A stretch of DNA of 64,000 bases from Metaphire vulgaris (lineage: Eukaryota; Annelida; Clitellata; Crassiclitellata; Megascolecidae): assembly GCA_018105865.1 (NCBI GenBank), contig JACLAT010000152.1, positions 28,702 through 92,701 of the forward strand, given 5' to 3'. Under the pieces are notes generated by a model. That model had not been told where the DNA came from. It ran no database searches and was given only the letters and a program-made list of their open reading frames with translations. A program made the translations under genes and the position numbers. This document shows positions 1 to 10,431 of the stretch, in pieces (the stretch's first letter is position 1; every line of letters begins with the position of its first letter).

Positions 1-122
1 AGTCGTCGCTACGAATCTACATGTAGCTGTCCGTAAGACGCAAAGCTACAACTTGACATAAGACCTGCATAATCGCCGCACTACCTAGGACCGTAGGGTC
101 CTACATATCGTTGATATTAATT

Positions 123-333
123 CAGTGGCGTCGCTAGGGTTGGTGTCACCCAGTGCTGTAAAATAGTGGTGTCACCCATTTAGACAGACTTGAGACCTCT
201 TCTAAATCTTTCTTATTTTTCCTTCTCAAATACCGTGACAAGCAAAAAAAGGTCATCCTTGTTTGGTGTCACCCCCCTAGATGGTGTCACCCGGTGCGGT
301 CCGCACCCCCCGCATCCCCTCTCAACGCCACTG
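123..333. mobile_element. hAT-like MITE, 'ggtgtcaccc' family, copy 1
   Basis: A 211-bp non-autonomous element with ends CAGTGGCGTCG and CAACGCCACTG. It is flanked by a perfect 8-bp duplication TATTAATT (115-122 and 334-341), the target length of hAT transposons. Inside are four copies of GGTGTCACCC and the shared A-tract motif at 236-256. A second near-identical copy lies at 24131-24351 and a truncated inverted copy at about 23775-23840. Confidence 0.9.
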
Positions 334-369
334 TATTAATTACAAGCGCCCGAGAAGAGTATTGAGATA

Positions 370-771
370 GGGGCTGTCCATTGATAATTTTGGGGTAATT
401 TTTGACCCCTTCCCTTGTCAACAACTGTCAACTTTCAGTGACCCCTATTACTATGTCAAAAACTTTTGACCCTCCTCTAAGATCAGCGACGGGTTCCCTA
501 AAAAGTTTAGGTTATTATTTTTGCAGTGATGACCTTTTCTCTTTTTTTGTTCATCAAGTGTCATAATGTGGTGGTGATAACCTTTTCTTAACTCGTCAGG
601 CTTTTTCGTTGTAACAAACAGTAAGCCCTATTCCATGCAATTTCCTATTTTTATCATTTGTAAAAAAATGAAATTGTTGACGTCAACTTCCCTTGAACTC
701 CCTCTCCTGTCAACAACTCAAACTTTTTCACACCCTCTCCCTATTTTGTTAACGTAATTAATGGACAGCCC
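370..771. mobile_element. MITE with GGGCTGTCCATTA termini, copy 1
   Basis: A 402-bp element bounded by inverted termini GGGGCTGTCCATT and AATTAATGGACAGCCC. The interior holds paired runs of GTCAACAACTGTCAA type and two versions of the shared A-tract motif (about 527-560 and 568-590). Related copies are at 833-1244, 42662-43060 and, truncated, 51833-51975. The superfamily is not assigned because the target duplication is unclear. Confidence 0.8.
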
Positions 772-832
772 TGTAGTTTTTGTGCCAACCACTAGATGGC
801 TTGACTACCAAAATTCATTACTAGTGCGATAT

Positions 833-1244
833 GGGGCTGTCCATTAATTACGTCAACAATTTAGGGGGAGGGGTTTGAAAAAGTTTGACAGTTGTTGACA
901 GAGGGAGGGGGTCAAGAAAAGTTGACGTCAACAATTTCACTTTTTACAAATAATCAAAAAGTATGAAATTTCATGGAATACTACTTATTACAATGGAAAA
1001 AGCATGGCAAAAAGGTCATCACCACCACATTTTGACACTCGATGAGCAAAAAAGGGAAAAAATGGTAATCACAACACAAAATAATAACCTAGTTATTGGG
1101 ACCTGTCATGGATCTCGGGGTGGTGGGTCAAAAGTTTGTGACGTAATAATGGGAGGACGGAGGGTTAAGTGAAAGTTGACAGTTGTTAACAAGGGGGGGG
1201 TCAAAAATTGCCCAAAACTGTTGACATAATTAATGGACAGCCCC
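833..1244. mobile_element. MITE with GGGCTGTCCATTA termini, copy 2
   Basis: A 412-bp element with termini GGGGCTGTCCATTAATTACG and TAATTAATGGACAGCCCC. The subterminal GTCAACAATTT / TTGACAGTTGTTGACA blocks are mirrored at both ends. The flanks read TAT on both sides, which may be a 3-bp duplication, but copy 3 does not confirm this. The small open frame at 963-1172 is only this element read through. Confidence 0.85.
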
Positions 1245-1399
1245 TATGATCAGCTGTAACTCCCGGTCTTACAGACTATGCTGCAACGAAATTAACTTTC
1301 ATTTTGACGCAATGATCCTGCAAGAGAATTAGTAATAGTACGGTAGTTTTTACACAGGCTAACTTAGCCTCCTAATTTTCCTAAATCACTAAAAATCGC

Positions 1400-1400
<1 letters not shown>

Positions 1401-1448
<48 letters not shown>
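1401..1448. repeat. (TTA)n microsatellite
   Basis: About 16 copies of TTA, directly abutting the transposon at 1450. The target duplication of that transposon, ATTATTAA, lies inside this array. Confidence 0.95.
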
Positions 1449-1449
<1 letters not shown>

Positions 1450-1450
<1 letters not shown>

Positions 1451-1734
1451 AGTGGCGTAGCCAAGGGGGTGTTGGGGTTAAACCCCTGGCTGTGAATTTT
1501 TTTAATATGCTTCCATACATTTCTGATTTTTAAACACGGTTTTGGGGTAAACCCCTTGGGCTTCTGAGCAACTCACAGGTAGGATGTAAAGAAATAAGGT
1601 GACGACGTAATAACCTTTTTTGTTTGTTTGTCAGTCTTTTTGGAAGACAATAACGTTTTTTGCTTGTCAAGATATTTTAAAAGTTCGTTATGATCAAAAC
1701 CAAACACCATTTCCGGGAACTGGCTACGCCACTG
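1450..1734. mobile_element. hAT-like MITE inserted in a (TTA)n tract
   Basis: A 285-bp element with termini CAGTGGCGTAGCCA and TGGCTACGCCACTG, flanked by a perfect 8-bp duplication ATTATTAA (1442-1449 and 1735-1742). It carries two versions of the shared A-tract motif (about 1600-1635 and 1648-1670). The split (TTA)n tract on both sides shows the insertion went into the microsatellite. Confidence 0.9.
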
Positions 1735-1766
1735 ATTATTAATATTTATTATTATTATTATTATTA

Positions 1767-1842
<76 letters not shown>

Positions 1843-1843
1843 G
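1735..1843. repeat. (TTA)n microsatellite, right part
   Basis: An imperfect array of TTA units with a few interruptions. It continues the array at 1401-1448 on the other side of the transposon. Confidence 0.9.
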
Positions 1844-1851
1844 ATATACAG

Positions 1852-2008
1852 CATAGGCGCAGCTAGGACCAGAATCCAAGGGTACGGTTTGTATGATATT
1901 GCCCGTAATATCGCCCACCATTTTCAGGATTTTTGTCAAACGTGTGGTGATGCAAATCAACCCCAAATCAAACACACCCCGGGTGCATCGGGCCCAGCTA
2001 CGCCGATG
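1852..2008. mobile_element. Degenerate hAT-like MITE downstream of innexin
   Basis: The ends CATAGGCGCAGCTAGG and CCCAGCTACGCCGATG form imperfect inverted termini of the CAGTGGCG type. I find no matching 8-bp duplication. It lies about 100 bp past the innexin stop codon and may contribute to its 3' UTR. Confidence 0.55.
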
Positions 2009-2114
2009 GTTTGCGTCTAATGCGGCGAGGGAACCTTTCGCTACACGATTTCTGTTCGTCTGCCGCCGTTTAGTCGGACTCCGGTCATCTGTTTTCGACC
2101 GGGCTTTTCGGCGA

Positions 2115-3278
2115 TCAATCTTCGCCCGGACTGTAGTTGTTCCAGAGTCCGCAGATGACCTCCCCGGCCACCACCTCGCCCATGTTCATCCCTATCAGAC
2201 GGACGATGAACATTCCGTCGCGACGGAGATAGTTCTCGGTGAACTTCGCCAGGATGCCCGGCTCTCTCTGCGTGCTGTCGAACGCCCGCAGCTGCTTCCG
2301 CACGTACTGGACCTGCCCGGGCCAGTAGAGGGCCCGGAACAGCCAACGGAAGAAGTTGACGAAGCTGACGACGGTGAGTCCGACGAACCAGAACCAGACG
2401 AACAGGAAGATCTTCTCGTTGAAGAGGTTAATCGTCAGGGCGCACTGGACGACGTAGCTATGGAGACGGGACTGGTGGCGGATCTGGAACTCGCAGACGG
2501 TCACGCGCGGAAACATCTCCGACTGCGTCCAGTCCTGGCCGCGCAGCAACCGCTCCACGATGTAAGCACCGTACAGGTGGTAGTCGTTGACGAGCAGCGC
2601 GTCCAGTAGGAACAGCTGCCCGACGGCGTTCATCAGGTAGACCACCTTGATGGTCAGGTAGGCCGTGATGAGGTAGTTGCCGTAGAGCCGGCCGCCGACG
2701 ACGCAACACACCTTGGCGATGAAGTGCTTGATTCGGACGAAACAGCCGGTGCGGTAGTCCCTCTGGGCCAAGAGGTAGCGGTCCATCTGGTTGACGACGT
2801 AGCGGATCGCCTTCTCCCTGATCTCAAGGTAGGACGCCTCGGAGCACACGTGGGCGGCGTCCATGATGGTGCTCAGGTTGATGCCGGATCGCTTGTTCAG
2901 GAACCTCCACACCTGACACGGCACGAACGACAGCACGCCCTGGAATATCAGGATCAGCGGCACCCACTGGTAGTAGCTGACGCGCTGCTGCGTCGACCGG
3001 TCGTCGAAGTGTTCCTCGGGTATGATCTTGTCCATCGGGAGGTTGTACGTGTTGCTCACCCAGCAGATGGCGTTCGTGTACTCCGTCTGGGAGTCGGTGA
3101 ACTCCGCCGGGCACCAGCAGTTCATCGGCGTCCCGACGAACTGCTTCGTGCTGACGAGGAACGCGAAACAGACGAGGACGACGACCGTGTATTGGCGACT
3201 CAGGCGGTCGACGTAGTCGTCGTCGACGTGGAACTTTATCTCGCGTATGCTGAGCACCGACTTGAACAACCGATCCAT
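2115..3278 (-). CDS. Innexin gap-junction channel protein
   Basis: Intronless 387-residue innexin, a four-pass membrane protein whose oligomers form intercellular channels or hemichannels at the plasma membrane. Visible family marks: the first transmembrane segment at about residues 30-49; a first extracellular loop with Cys54, Cys56 and Cys72 in the CWCPAEFT...CWV pattern; the innexin signature YYQWVP at 102-107 opening the second membrane segment; a third segment around 203-230; a second extracellular loop with FPRVTVC (Cys262) and YVVQC (Cys279); and a fourth segment at about 288-310. The start is the only ATG giving a normal short N-terminus, and length is typical. No N-glycosylation sequon lies in either extracellular loop. 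The gene is markedly GC- and CpG-rich against AT-rich flanks. Open frames on the opposite strand here are shadows of this gene. Confidence 0.97.
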   Translation of the reverse strand: MDRLFKSVLSIREIKFHVDDDYVDRLSRQYTVVVLVCFAFLVSTKQFVGTPMNCWCPAEFTDSQTEYTNAICWVSNTYNLPMDKIIPEEHFDDRSTQQRVSYYQWVPLILIFQGVLSFVPCQVWRFLNKRSGINLSTIMDAAHVCSEASYLEIREKAIRYVVNQMDRYLLAQRDYRTGCFVRIKHFIAKVCCVVGGRLYGNYLITAYLTIKVVYLMNAVGQLFLLDALLVNDYHLYGAYIVERLLRGQDWTQSEMFPRVTVCEFQIRHQSRLHSYVVQCALTINLFNEKIFLFVWFWFVGLTVVSFVNFFRWLFRALYWPGQVQYVRKQLRAFDSTQREPGILAKFTENYLRRDGMFIVRLIGMNMGEVVAGEVICGLWNNYSPGED

Positions 3279-3820
3279 GCCGTCTGCTTATTAAACAACG
3301 AAACGGTCAGATTCTCAGCAGACGACGTCCAATTGGGAAAGATGTGCGTGTCTATCGTCTACAGTGGAAACCCACCTGTTCCTCTGGGCGCCGGAAGACG
3401 CCGATCAGTCTCTTCTGTGACATCGCTGGAGCGGTAGGCTGACGGAGCGGGTTCAAGCCCCGTTGGCGCCCCTAGTGGCTTCTTTCACACTGCAGGCAGT
3501 AGTGCCTCGTAAGCCGCTTTAAATCATGCTAGGTTAAATATCCCGGAAGCGAACAAAGTGGGTCGTCTGAGTTTCGCGAATAATTCCGCGGAGACGTCGA
3601 AATGTCCGTCGAAATGCCGAGCTCATTCGAAGTTCAGAGCGTTCCCTCTCTGGTGTCTAGATGCACACGTTCTAAAATACAGAAAGAGGCCGAACGCATT
3701 ACTTGAGATAGACCAATATAATTGTTGAGAATTCAGTCTTATTAAAAAGATGCTACACGTTTTATAGGGCAAAATAACACACGCACGCACTGTACACACG
3801 CACATATCCACACGCACATA
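3279..3820. other. Upstream region of innexin
   Basis: About 540 bp without a supported gene. The first 200 bp upstream of the innexin start stay GC-rich and presumably include its promoter, but I see no clear TATA box. A tRNA-like B-box (GGTTCAAGCC) is present near 3449 but no whole tRNA folds. Confidence 0.4.
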
Positions 3821-3873
3821 CAGTGGCGGTGCCAAGAACTCTTGGTTGTCACAGATGGGGGTGATGCAATGAA

Positions 3874-4084
3874 TTTCTAGGAAGATCCCGCCAATTGTCA
3901 AAGGGATAATATGTAAACGGTTTTTTAAAATCTGTAGATTTGATTTATAAAATATAATGCTCAGAATTGACAATGTATAAAAGCCATTTTAGTCTGTTTG
4001 TACAAAATCGTAGTGAAAAATCGAGTTTTATATTGCTGGAAGCGAATTTGTCGATGACCTTGTCTATGGATGTGTCCATATCTT

Positions 4085-4153
<69 letters not shown>

Positions 4154-4655
4154 TGGGGGTGGGGCCCGGCCTGAGCGAGCCCGAGGCCCGAGCTTTGAGG
4201 CCCGCCCGGCCCGTAGCCCGTAGCCCGTACCTTGCCGCCCGGCCCGAGGTACGGGCGGGGCTGCAAGGTAATTTAATAAAAGTATAATCTGCTAACAGGA
4301 TATTAAATACAATATTCGTTTGTAAACTCAAAATCAAATAATTTTCATTAATTATATTTTAAAATTATTTTCTTAGCTGATCCCTAATTAAATTTTTATT
4401 ACAGCTTAGTTGTAGCACAGCTTAGTTGTAGCTATTGTATATATAATTGTCAATAGAACATTAATATTTTGTTGCTGTTAGGAAAAGAGGAGGAAAAAGG
4501 CAAGACTAAACAAATATAAACTTGAATTTATTAAAGAAATATTGTTAGCGCCCGGCCCGTACAAGGCCCGTAGCCCGTACATTTGCGCCCGTAGCCCGTA
4601 CCTCGAGGCCCGTAGCCCGTACCGAGGCGCCCGGCCCGGTACGGGCCCCACCCCA

Positions 4656-4707
<52 letters not shown>

Positions 4708-4798
4708 AGGTTAATCTGTTTAGACGATCATCTTCCATTGAAGACGCATTTTTGGCGGGCCGGTGTGGATAATGCATCCCCAGTCATCCCCAACGATC
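3874..4798 (+). repeat. Long dispersed repeat X, left copy
   Basis: The flanks of this unit (about 3874-4088 and 4706-4798) match, in reverse complement, the flanks of 9664-12120. The shared part begins near AGATCCCGCCAATTG and ends near CAGTCATCCCCAACG. This copy is split by the (TA)n-flanked insert 4089-4705, while the other copy lacks that insert and is split by two hAT elements. The nature of X is unknown; I see no clear terminal inverted repeats. Confidence 0.75.
4089..4705. mobile_element. Insertion in a (TA)n tract with CCCGTA subterminal repeats
   Basis: A (TA)32 tract runs into CTGGGGGTGGGGCCCGG at 4153. The mirror end at about 4640-4656 reads CCCGGTACGGGCCCCACCCCAG and runs into a second (TA)24 tract. 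Between the TA tracts sit two GC-rich subterminal blocks (4153-4262 and 4549-4656) built of GGCCCGTAGCCCGTAC repeats in the same orientation, around a 285-bp AT-rich core. The homologous position in repeat X at 11.9 kb lacks the whole insert. I infer a non-autonomous DNA element that targeted TA dinucleotides; the class is unknown. Confidence 0.65.
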
Positions 4799-5136
4799 TA
4801 TCTCACATGGACATGGGTCCATTTTTAACAAACCCAACCCATTATGATTCATACCCAACCAGACCTAACTCACGAAAGCAACAGGGATACTTGACCCAAC
4901 CCACCATAATAAGCCTACATTACAACTTTTTAAACCAGTTTTATTGACCGTGGAAAAGCAATCAATCAAATAGGTTCTGTGGCACACTGTCAAAGTTAAT
5001 GTCATTGGTGTAGTTGCCACAAAGCACCTACACCTACATGTAGTCAGCAGTTATAGTTAATAAGTGAGGCACGACTTTTGCCTATTGTCTAGAATTCTGG
5101 ACACATTGCAAGACATGGAAACGCCGTGGAAAAGTC

Positions 5137-5303
5137 CAGGGTTTATTCTGGCCACCTAGACTTTGGGGGAGTTTAACACTTGGAGGGAACAGACAATGGG
5201 GAGGTCATACCACTTGCCAAAATGTCAAAAAATGTTGAGAGGAGAAATTTCAAACTTTATGGGGATTCCCCCCCCCCCCAGATAAGGTCTAGAATAAACA
5301 CTG
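5137..5303. mobile_element. hAT-like MITE in LINE remnant
   Basis: A 167-bp element with termini CAGGGTTTATTCTGG and CTAGAATAAACACTG, flanked by GAAAAGTC and GAAAAGTT (7 of 8 bases match). It contains a C-homopolymer near 5270. A relative of the left end is embedded at about 24815-24870. Confidence 0.8.
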
Positions 5304-5408
5304 GAAAAGTTCATTCATAATGCCGGGAATCGCGGAAGGACAGAGACGCAGAGGAAGACCAATAACGTCCTTGATGAAGAACGTCACAGAATGGACCGGC
5401 GGTACGAC

Positions 5409-5594
5409 CAGGGGCGTAGCGACGGAGGGGGAGGTATATCGGTATATATACCCCCCCCCCCAAATCAGTCTACCTTAAAGTTTTTTATGTGATTTATATG
5501 TGGTTATGTGTGGTTTATATGGTTTACAGTTAAGGTTTATACCCCTCCCCAAACATTTATACCCTCCCAAATCAAATTCCTGGCTACGCCCCTG
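5409..5594. mobile_element. hAT-like MITE (CAGGGGCGTAGC family), copy 1
   Basis: A 186-bp element with termini CAGGGGCGTAGCGACGG and TGGCTACGCCCCTG, and a perfect 8-bp duplication GGTACGAC (5401-5408 and 5595-5602). Same family as 6583-6817 and 18468-18651, all with an internal GTATATCGGTATATA and mirrored TTTATACCC stretches. Confidence 0.9.
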
Positions 5595-5956
5595 GGTACG
5601 ACAGTACCTGCAGAAGCTCAACGAGCCGCACGAGACAGGGACTTGGAGGAGGCTAAATGTTTTTAAGTCAAATGGGTTTTGGTCTGCCAATGGATTGAGT
5701 TGGTTTGGGTTGAGTCAAAAAGTACCTTTTCAATGGTGGGGGTGGGTTGGCTTACAATTACAGACGTTCGCACGAGACTGTCAGCAAGAAAAGTCGAGAC
5801 GATTGAGCTAATTTGCTGGGGAAGTCGTGCCTCTGTACGGTAATCTTACGCTTTACGCAAAATTTCTTTTACATATGAAGGAATAATATGGAAATATTTT
5901 CCATCGTTGAAATAGCGCTTTTAGCAAATTGAAAAGTTCAGATAAAATTGATGATA

Positions 5957-6021
<65 letters not shown>
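5957..6021. repeat. (TTA)n microsatellite
   Basis: About 21 uninterrupted copies of the trinucleotide. Confidence 0.95.
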
Positions 6022-6023
<2 letters not shown>

Positions 6024-6239
6024 CACCGACTTTTCAGTATCGACAGTATCGACTGTTGGTTGGCAGTGTGTTCTTTTGGTTCAAATACAATGATTTTTTA
6101 GGAAAATGTTTTCCTGTACGCAACATTACGTTAAAGTTTCTATTAGAATTCTGTTGCTATCATAATAGAAGCCGATACAGCCACGTTTTGTTCAGTTATA
6201 AAAACAAAATGTACACAAATAAAATGGAGAGAGAGAGAG

Positions 6240-6415
6240 CAGTGGTGGCTCCACCGGGGGCCAGAGGGGCCCGTGCCCCCCCTATTGAGAGCCTGGCCCC
6301 AATGCCCCCAGTTGGGACCCTATACTTAATGCTACATACATTAAACAACAAATGGTTGGCCCCCATGATTAGAAGTTGCCCCCACGGGCCCCACTTGCCA
6401 AATCCTAGAGCCGCC

Positions 6416-6419
<4 letters not shown>
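6240..6419. mobile_element. hAT-like MITE inserted in a (GA)n tract
   Basis: A 180-bp element with termini CAGTGGTGGCTCCA and TAGAGCCGCCACTG. Both flanks read AGAGAGAG, so the target was a (GA)n tract; the tract continues to 6466. Same family as 12576-12764, with which it shares CACTTGCCAAATCCT near the right end. Confidence 0.85.
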
Positions 6420-6463
<44 letters not shown>

Positions 6464-6466
6464 AAG
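6420..6466. repeat. (GA)n microsatellite
   Basis: About 20 GA units, the right part of the tract that received the transposon at 6240. Confidence 0.95.
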
Positions 6467-6582
6467 AGAGACCGTTAAAAGATACCGTTAAAACGTGACA
6501 TTTTCAATCTTTAACATCATGATGTGAGAAAAATATAAACTAGGTTTTCTGCCGTACGCCGTACAAAAAGGTCCGAATCAAT

Positions 6583-6817
6583 CAGGGGCGCAGCGACGGG
6601 GGTATATCGGTATATAGGCCTACCCCCCAAAATCAGTATACTGTATATATAATACAGTATATATAACATATATTATACAGACATGACTTATATAATATGC
6701 GATATATATATGCAATATATAATATATATACATATATACTATAGATTATATACAATATATATAACAATATCACGCTTCTTTATGCACCCCCAAATCAAAT
6801 TCCTGACTATGACCCTG
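6583..6817. mobile_element. hAT-like MITE (CAGGGGCG family), copy 2, diverged
   Basis: Left end CAGGGGCGCAGCGACGG and a decayed right end near GACTATGACCCTG. The centre is expanded with TATA-rich sequence (6640-6770). The 8-bp flanks do not match exactly, so the copy is old. Confidence 0.65.
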
Positions 6818-7257
6818 AATCCAACACTCTAGCTATAGGCCTATATTGCAAAATATGGTTGTTGATTGTGCAGACTACGGCATACAAAACTATACATGGC
6901 CTTGCATCGATTCGAAAGAGCAGTGCACATACAAACGTCATGTTTGAACAGATCCAGATCAGCAGGTCATCGACCTTCGATCACCAGTCTTCATTCGATC
7001 GATCAGAAAACTACCGAAGGAATCTAATTTAGGCCCTATATCTAAACAAGCCAATCTTCTCAGAAACTGGTGGCTAGAAGCTGCCGTCACTCTAGAGTCG
7101 CGATAGAAACGTAACTGCGTTTGTATATGTCCGGTCTACATGTATACGTCCCAAATTCCCAATCATTGGATCGGCGAATGTTAGACTATCACGGGGTCAC
7201 AAAGTCCATTTCCATCGCATCGCAGCTTTGCAAGTTATTCAAGAAATGTCTTTCGAG

Positions 7258-8082
7258 CAGTAGCGTCATTTCACACTTTTCTTCGGGTGGGGCAAGATAA
7301 TTTTTTGGCCAAATTTTGGCAAATTTATGGCAAATTTTTGGACCAATTTTGGCAAAATTGTTAATTTTTGACATTTTTTGGCAAATTTTTGGCAAAGTTT
7401 GGCGATTTTTTACACATTTCACATTTACTTAGGCCTATTTATTTAATATACTAGAAAGATGCTCGCTTCGCTCGCAGTGCAGGATAATACTAATCCAATA
7501 CCTATACCTAATACCCAATCATTGAATTCATGCTGAACAACATTTCAATGATCGCCACCTAGCCAAGCTCTGCGCCACGTAATAATTAGGCCTATATACG
7601 TTAAAATCACGCAACTGTGGCCATTTGTGACGCTGTACACGTATTTTTTGTGTACGTTAAAATGTACGTTAAATTGCGCAATCGCACGCCCAGCCCTCTG
7701 ACGCTGCAATGACTCGACTAAACCGGTTCTACGAACAATTGTTACCAATAGCAACGTCGTCTTCGAACATCGTCCACCAATGCATCGCGACGTAAGGACT
7801 AAACCGGTCTACCAATAGTCAACGCTCGCCCACCAACGCATCGCGACGTAAGGACTAAACGGTCTAAACCGTCTACCAATAGTCAACCAATCAGAACGCT
7901 TGAAGGTAAGTAAGGACTAAACGGTCTAAACCGTCTACCAATAGTCAACCAATCAGAACGCTTGAAGGTAACAGACATACAGAATAACGATTTTAATATT
8001 ATAGATTGCACATTATTTCTTCATTTCCTTGGGGGTCACGGCCCCCATACCCCCCACCCCTATTGACGAAATGACGACCCTG
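7258..8082. mobile_element. hAT-like element carrying a nested Helentron-like insert
   Basis: An 825-bp unit with ends CAGTAGCGTCATTTC and GAAATGACGACCCTG, and a perfect 8-bp duplication CTTTCGAG (7250-7257 and 8083-8090). Near the left end is a run of GGCAAATTTT-like tandem units (7305-7400). The segment 7447-8006 is a second element nested within it. Confidence 0.85.
7447..8006 (+). mobile_element. Helentron-like repeat, copy 1
   Basis: Starts CTAGAAAGATGCTCGCTTCG and ends AACGATTTTAATATTATAGA. It is about 90% similar by eye to 8387-8880, and its end also matches 62585-62620. It contains GCTCGC direct repeats, several CCAATCAGAACGC boxes and a 60-bp tandem duplication at 7851-7969. The TATA/CTAG-type ends without terminal inverted repeats suggest a Helitron/Helentron relative, but no protein remains to prove it. 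Confidence 0.55.
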
Positions 8083-8330
8083 CTTTCGAGACCGGTAAAA
8101 ATCAGTCCATGGCTGGCAAAATCTTTCCTGCTGTTTAACATTCGTAGTACACTGTAGTTCAAACGCATTAGTTGAAATGGCGAATGCATGCAACAGCAAC
8201 AGCGCTTCTAATCAGTGGACGTCGAAAGATGAATACGTACACGCTGCTGGGGCTTACTGCCATTCAGAAGCATGGGAAAATTTCAGGGCTCTTTGAGAAT
8301 AAATAAACTTGATGGGTCACTAAACTGCAA

Positions 8331-8332
<2 letters not shown>

Positions 8333-8382
<50 letters not shown>

Positions 8383-8390
8383 TATATATA
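8333..8390. repeat. (TA)n microsatellite
   Basis: A nearly pure TA tract ending exactly where Helentron-like copy 2 starts. Confidence 0.95.
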
Positions 8391-8880
8391 CTAGAAAGAT
8401 GCTCGCTTCGCTCGCTCGCTTCGCTCGCAGTGCAGGATAATACTAATCCAATACCTATACCTAGTACCCAATCATTGAATTCATGCTGAACAACATTTCA
8501 ATGATCGCCACCTAGCCAAGCTCTGCGCCACGTAATAATTAGGCCTATGTACGTTAAAATCACGCAACTGTGGCCATTTGTGACGCCGCACACGTATTTT
8601 TGTGTACGTTAAAATGTACGTTAAATTGCGCAACTACCTCAGGCTGCGAACAATTGTTACCAATAGCAACGTCGTCGCACGCCCAGCCCTCTGACGCTGC
8701 AATGACTCGACTAAACCGGTTCTACGAACAATTGTTACCAATAGCAACGTCGTCTTCGAACATCGTCCACCAACGCATCGCGACGTAAGGACTAAACGGT
8801 CTAAACCGTCTAACAATAGTCAACCAATCAGAACGCTTGAAGGTAACAGACATACAGAATAACGATTTTAATATGATATA
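8387..8880 (+). mobile_element. Helentron-like repeat, copy 2
   Basis: Same ends and interior as 7447-8006, with a duplicated GCTCGCTTC start and a short internal duplication around 8645-8745. It lies between two TA-rich tracts, and a compound TA tract follows at 8875-8982. Confidence 0.55.
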
Positions 8881-8932
8881 TATATATATATATAGCTATT
8901 GCCGCTGATGAGCTGGCAGAAAGCAAAGATGA

Positions 8933-8983
<51 letters not shown>

Positions 8984-9740
8984 GGGGTGGACCCATAAAA
9001 CCGGTATCACTCTGCTTCACTGTAAATATTTTGGTAACCCCTTGATCAAAATGCATGAAATTTGGCGTATTTCTGCTGTATTACATCCTGTATTATACAA
9101 TATACATCCTTACTACAGGCCGGAATTCTATCCACCGCAAATCTCGTTAGGCCTATCATCCTCCATAAGATACTTTGCTGCGACTGCCTACCTGGATCTA
9201 CAACCTTGACTACCACGGACTATGGATTTACCTAGATTGAGCGCTCGTGAATAAGCTGGTGCACTGCGCCAAGCTTTCGGGCTGCGCTATAGAAATTTCG
9301 TGTTTACTTACTTATTTACTGAATACAGCAACCTAAGTCTTATTTAGAATTCCAAAGTGCAGCGGTGCTACCTAGCGAAAGCCAGGCTCGGAGTAGACAA
9401 TCTGTTATGCAATAATAATAATATTTCATATGGACTTTAGTGCGTGTCTGTGACATGTCTTTCAGGCTGCATGGTAATTCGTCGAAAGATATGATATCGG
9501 TTCCCGTCTGGACAGACCGTGGACAGTCACTGCCCTTGCTACCTCTTCGTCCTATTCTTCAGAAGGCGTCCGAGACTCGCTCCACTCCTCATCCTGTTCA
9601 GGAATTCTCTCAGATGTCGATATAAAATCCAGAATTCTCTTAACGCAAGCCGGGGGCGGTTCCACGTTGGGGATGACCGGTGATGCATCCCCCACCGGCC
9701 CACCAAAAATGCGTCTTCGTTGGAAGATGATCGTCTAAAC

Positions 9741-10423
9741 CCAGTGGTTCTTAACCGGGGTTAGCCTACTCGTACCCCTTGGGGGTACTTGAAGGACGTT
9801 GTGGGCAGAGACGTCACTTCACTGTTTTTCAGGGGGCGGGTAAGACACTTTCGACTGACAAGTCTGTGAAAAAGTTGACGACCTTTTTTTGTCAGTCTCC
9901 TTATGTGCGCTTACTTACTTCAGATTCGACACCAAGCCTTCCTCTAGGGGGTTGATGACCTTCTTTTCCTTTTCAGTCTTGTGTTCCTATTTAACCGGCC
10001 AATTTTTTAAATTTAAAAACTAGATAACACAAACATTGGAACATTGGTGAAAAAAAATTTGTCCTAAAAATCAGGGTGGCAACGGTCCCCCTGCCCCCTC
10101 CAAATGACGTCCCTGGTTGTGGGGGTACTGAAGAATTCGGAAATAAAGTCTGTTTAAATACTTAACTACAAGTTACCCTTGTATAGTGTATACTATACGA
10201 ATGATGTAGAAATTTGTGTACTAAATTAGAAATATTAAAGAAAAAGCCTACTTTGTGGCAATTTGTAACAGACGTTTGTTGCAGTTTATAATTATCTTCA
10301 GTTTGTCATTATTTTCAATATACGGCAAACTTTTGTCCTGTGACATAGTACGCTGATAAGGGGTACTTCGTTCTCTTATTCTTATTTCAGGGGTACGTAA
10401 TCATAAAAGGTCAAGAACCACTG
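9741..10423. mobile_element. hAT element (CAGTGGTTCTTAACC termini)
   Basis: Ends CCAGTGGTTCTTAACC and GGTCAAGAACCACTG with the duplication GTCTAAAC on both sides. This terminal sequence is typical of animal hAT (Charlie-like) elements. Internal deletion has left no transposase, and a smaller MITE (9806-10115) is nested inside. Confidence 0.9.
9806..10115. mobile_element. hAT-like MITE nested in hAT element
   Basis: A 310-bp element with ends CAGAGACGTCACTTC and AAATGACGTCCCTG, and a perfect 8-bp duplication GTTGTGGG (9798-9805 and 10116-10123). It carries the shared A-tract motif at about 9876-9894 and a weaker copy near 9955. Confidence 0.9.
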
Positions 10424-10431
10424 GTCTAAAC

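Larger units (their letters stand above)
5085..5820 (+). pseudogene. LINE reverse-transcriptase C-terminal remnant, split by two MITEs
   Basis: Segments 5085-5136, 5304-5408 and 5603-5665 join into the end of an endonuclease/reverse-transcriptase reading frame. The recognisable part is GIAEGQRRRGRPITS followed by a Trp-rich end and RAARDRDLEE, typical of the tail of Jockey/CR1-like ORF2 proteins. The frame is interrupted by the elements 5137-5303 and 5409-5594, both with target duplications, so the LINE is older than both. Confidence 0.7.

Noticed and set aside
1893..3437. Several long open frames on the plus strand and other minus frames across the innexin gene
   Set aside because: They overlap the innexin in other frames, have biased GC-rich composition and no domain. 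They are shadows of a GC-rich coding sequence.
3387..3472. tRNA-like sequence: paired acceptor ends (GGCGCCG/TGGCGCC), a 4-bp D stem and a perfect B box
   Set aside because: No anticodon stem with U33 folds and the variable region would be unusual. At best a tRNA relic.
3468..3482. CTCF-like site (CCACTAGGGGCGCC on the minus strand)
   Set aside because: It lacks one base of the core and a single short match has little weight.
3945..4777. Open frames rich in Tyr-Ile repeats
   Set aside because: Translations of (TA)n tracts and the CCCGTA repeats, not genes.
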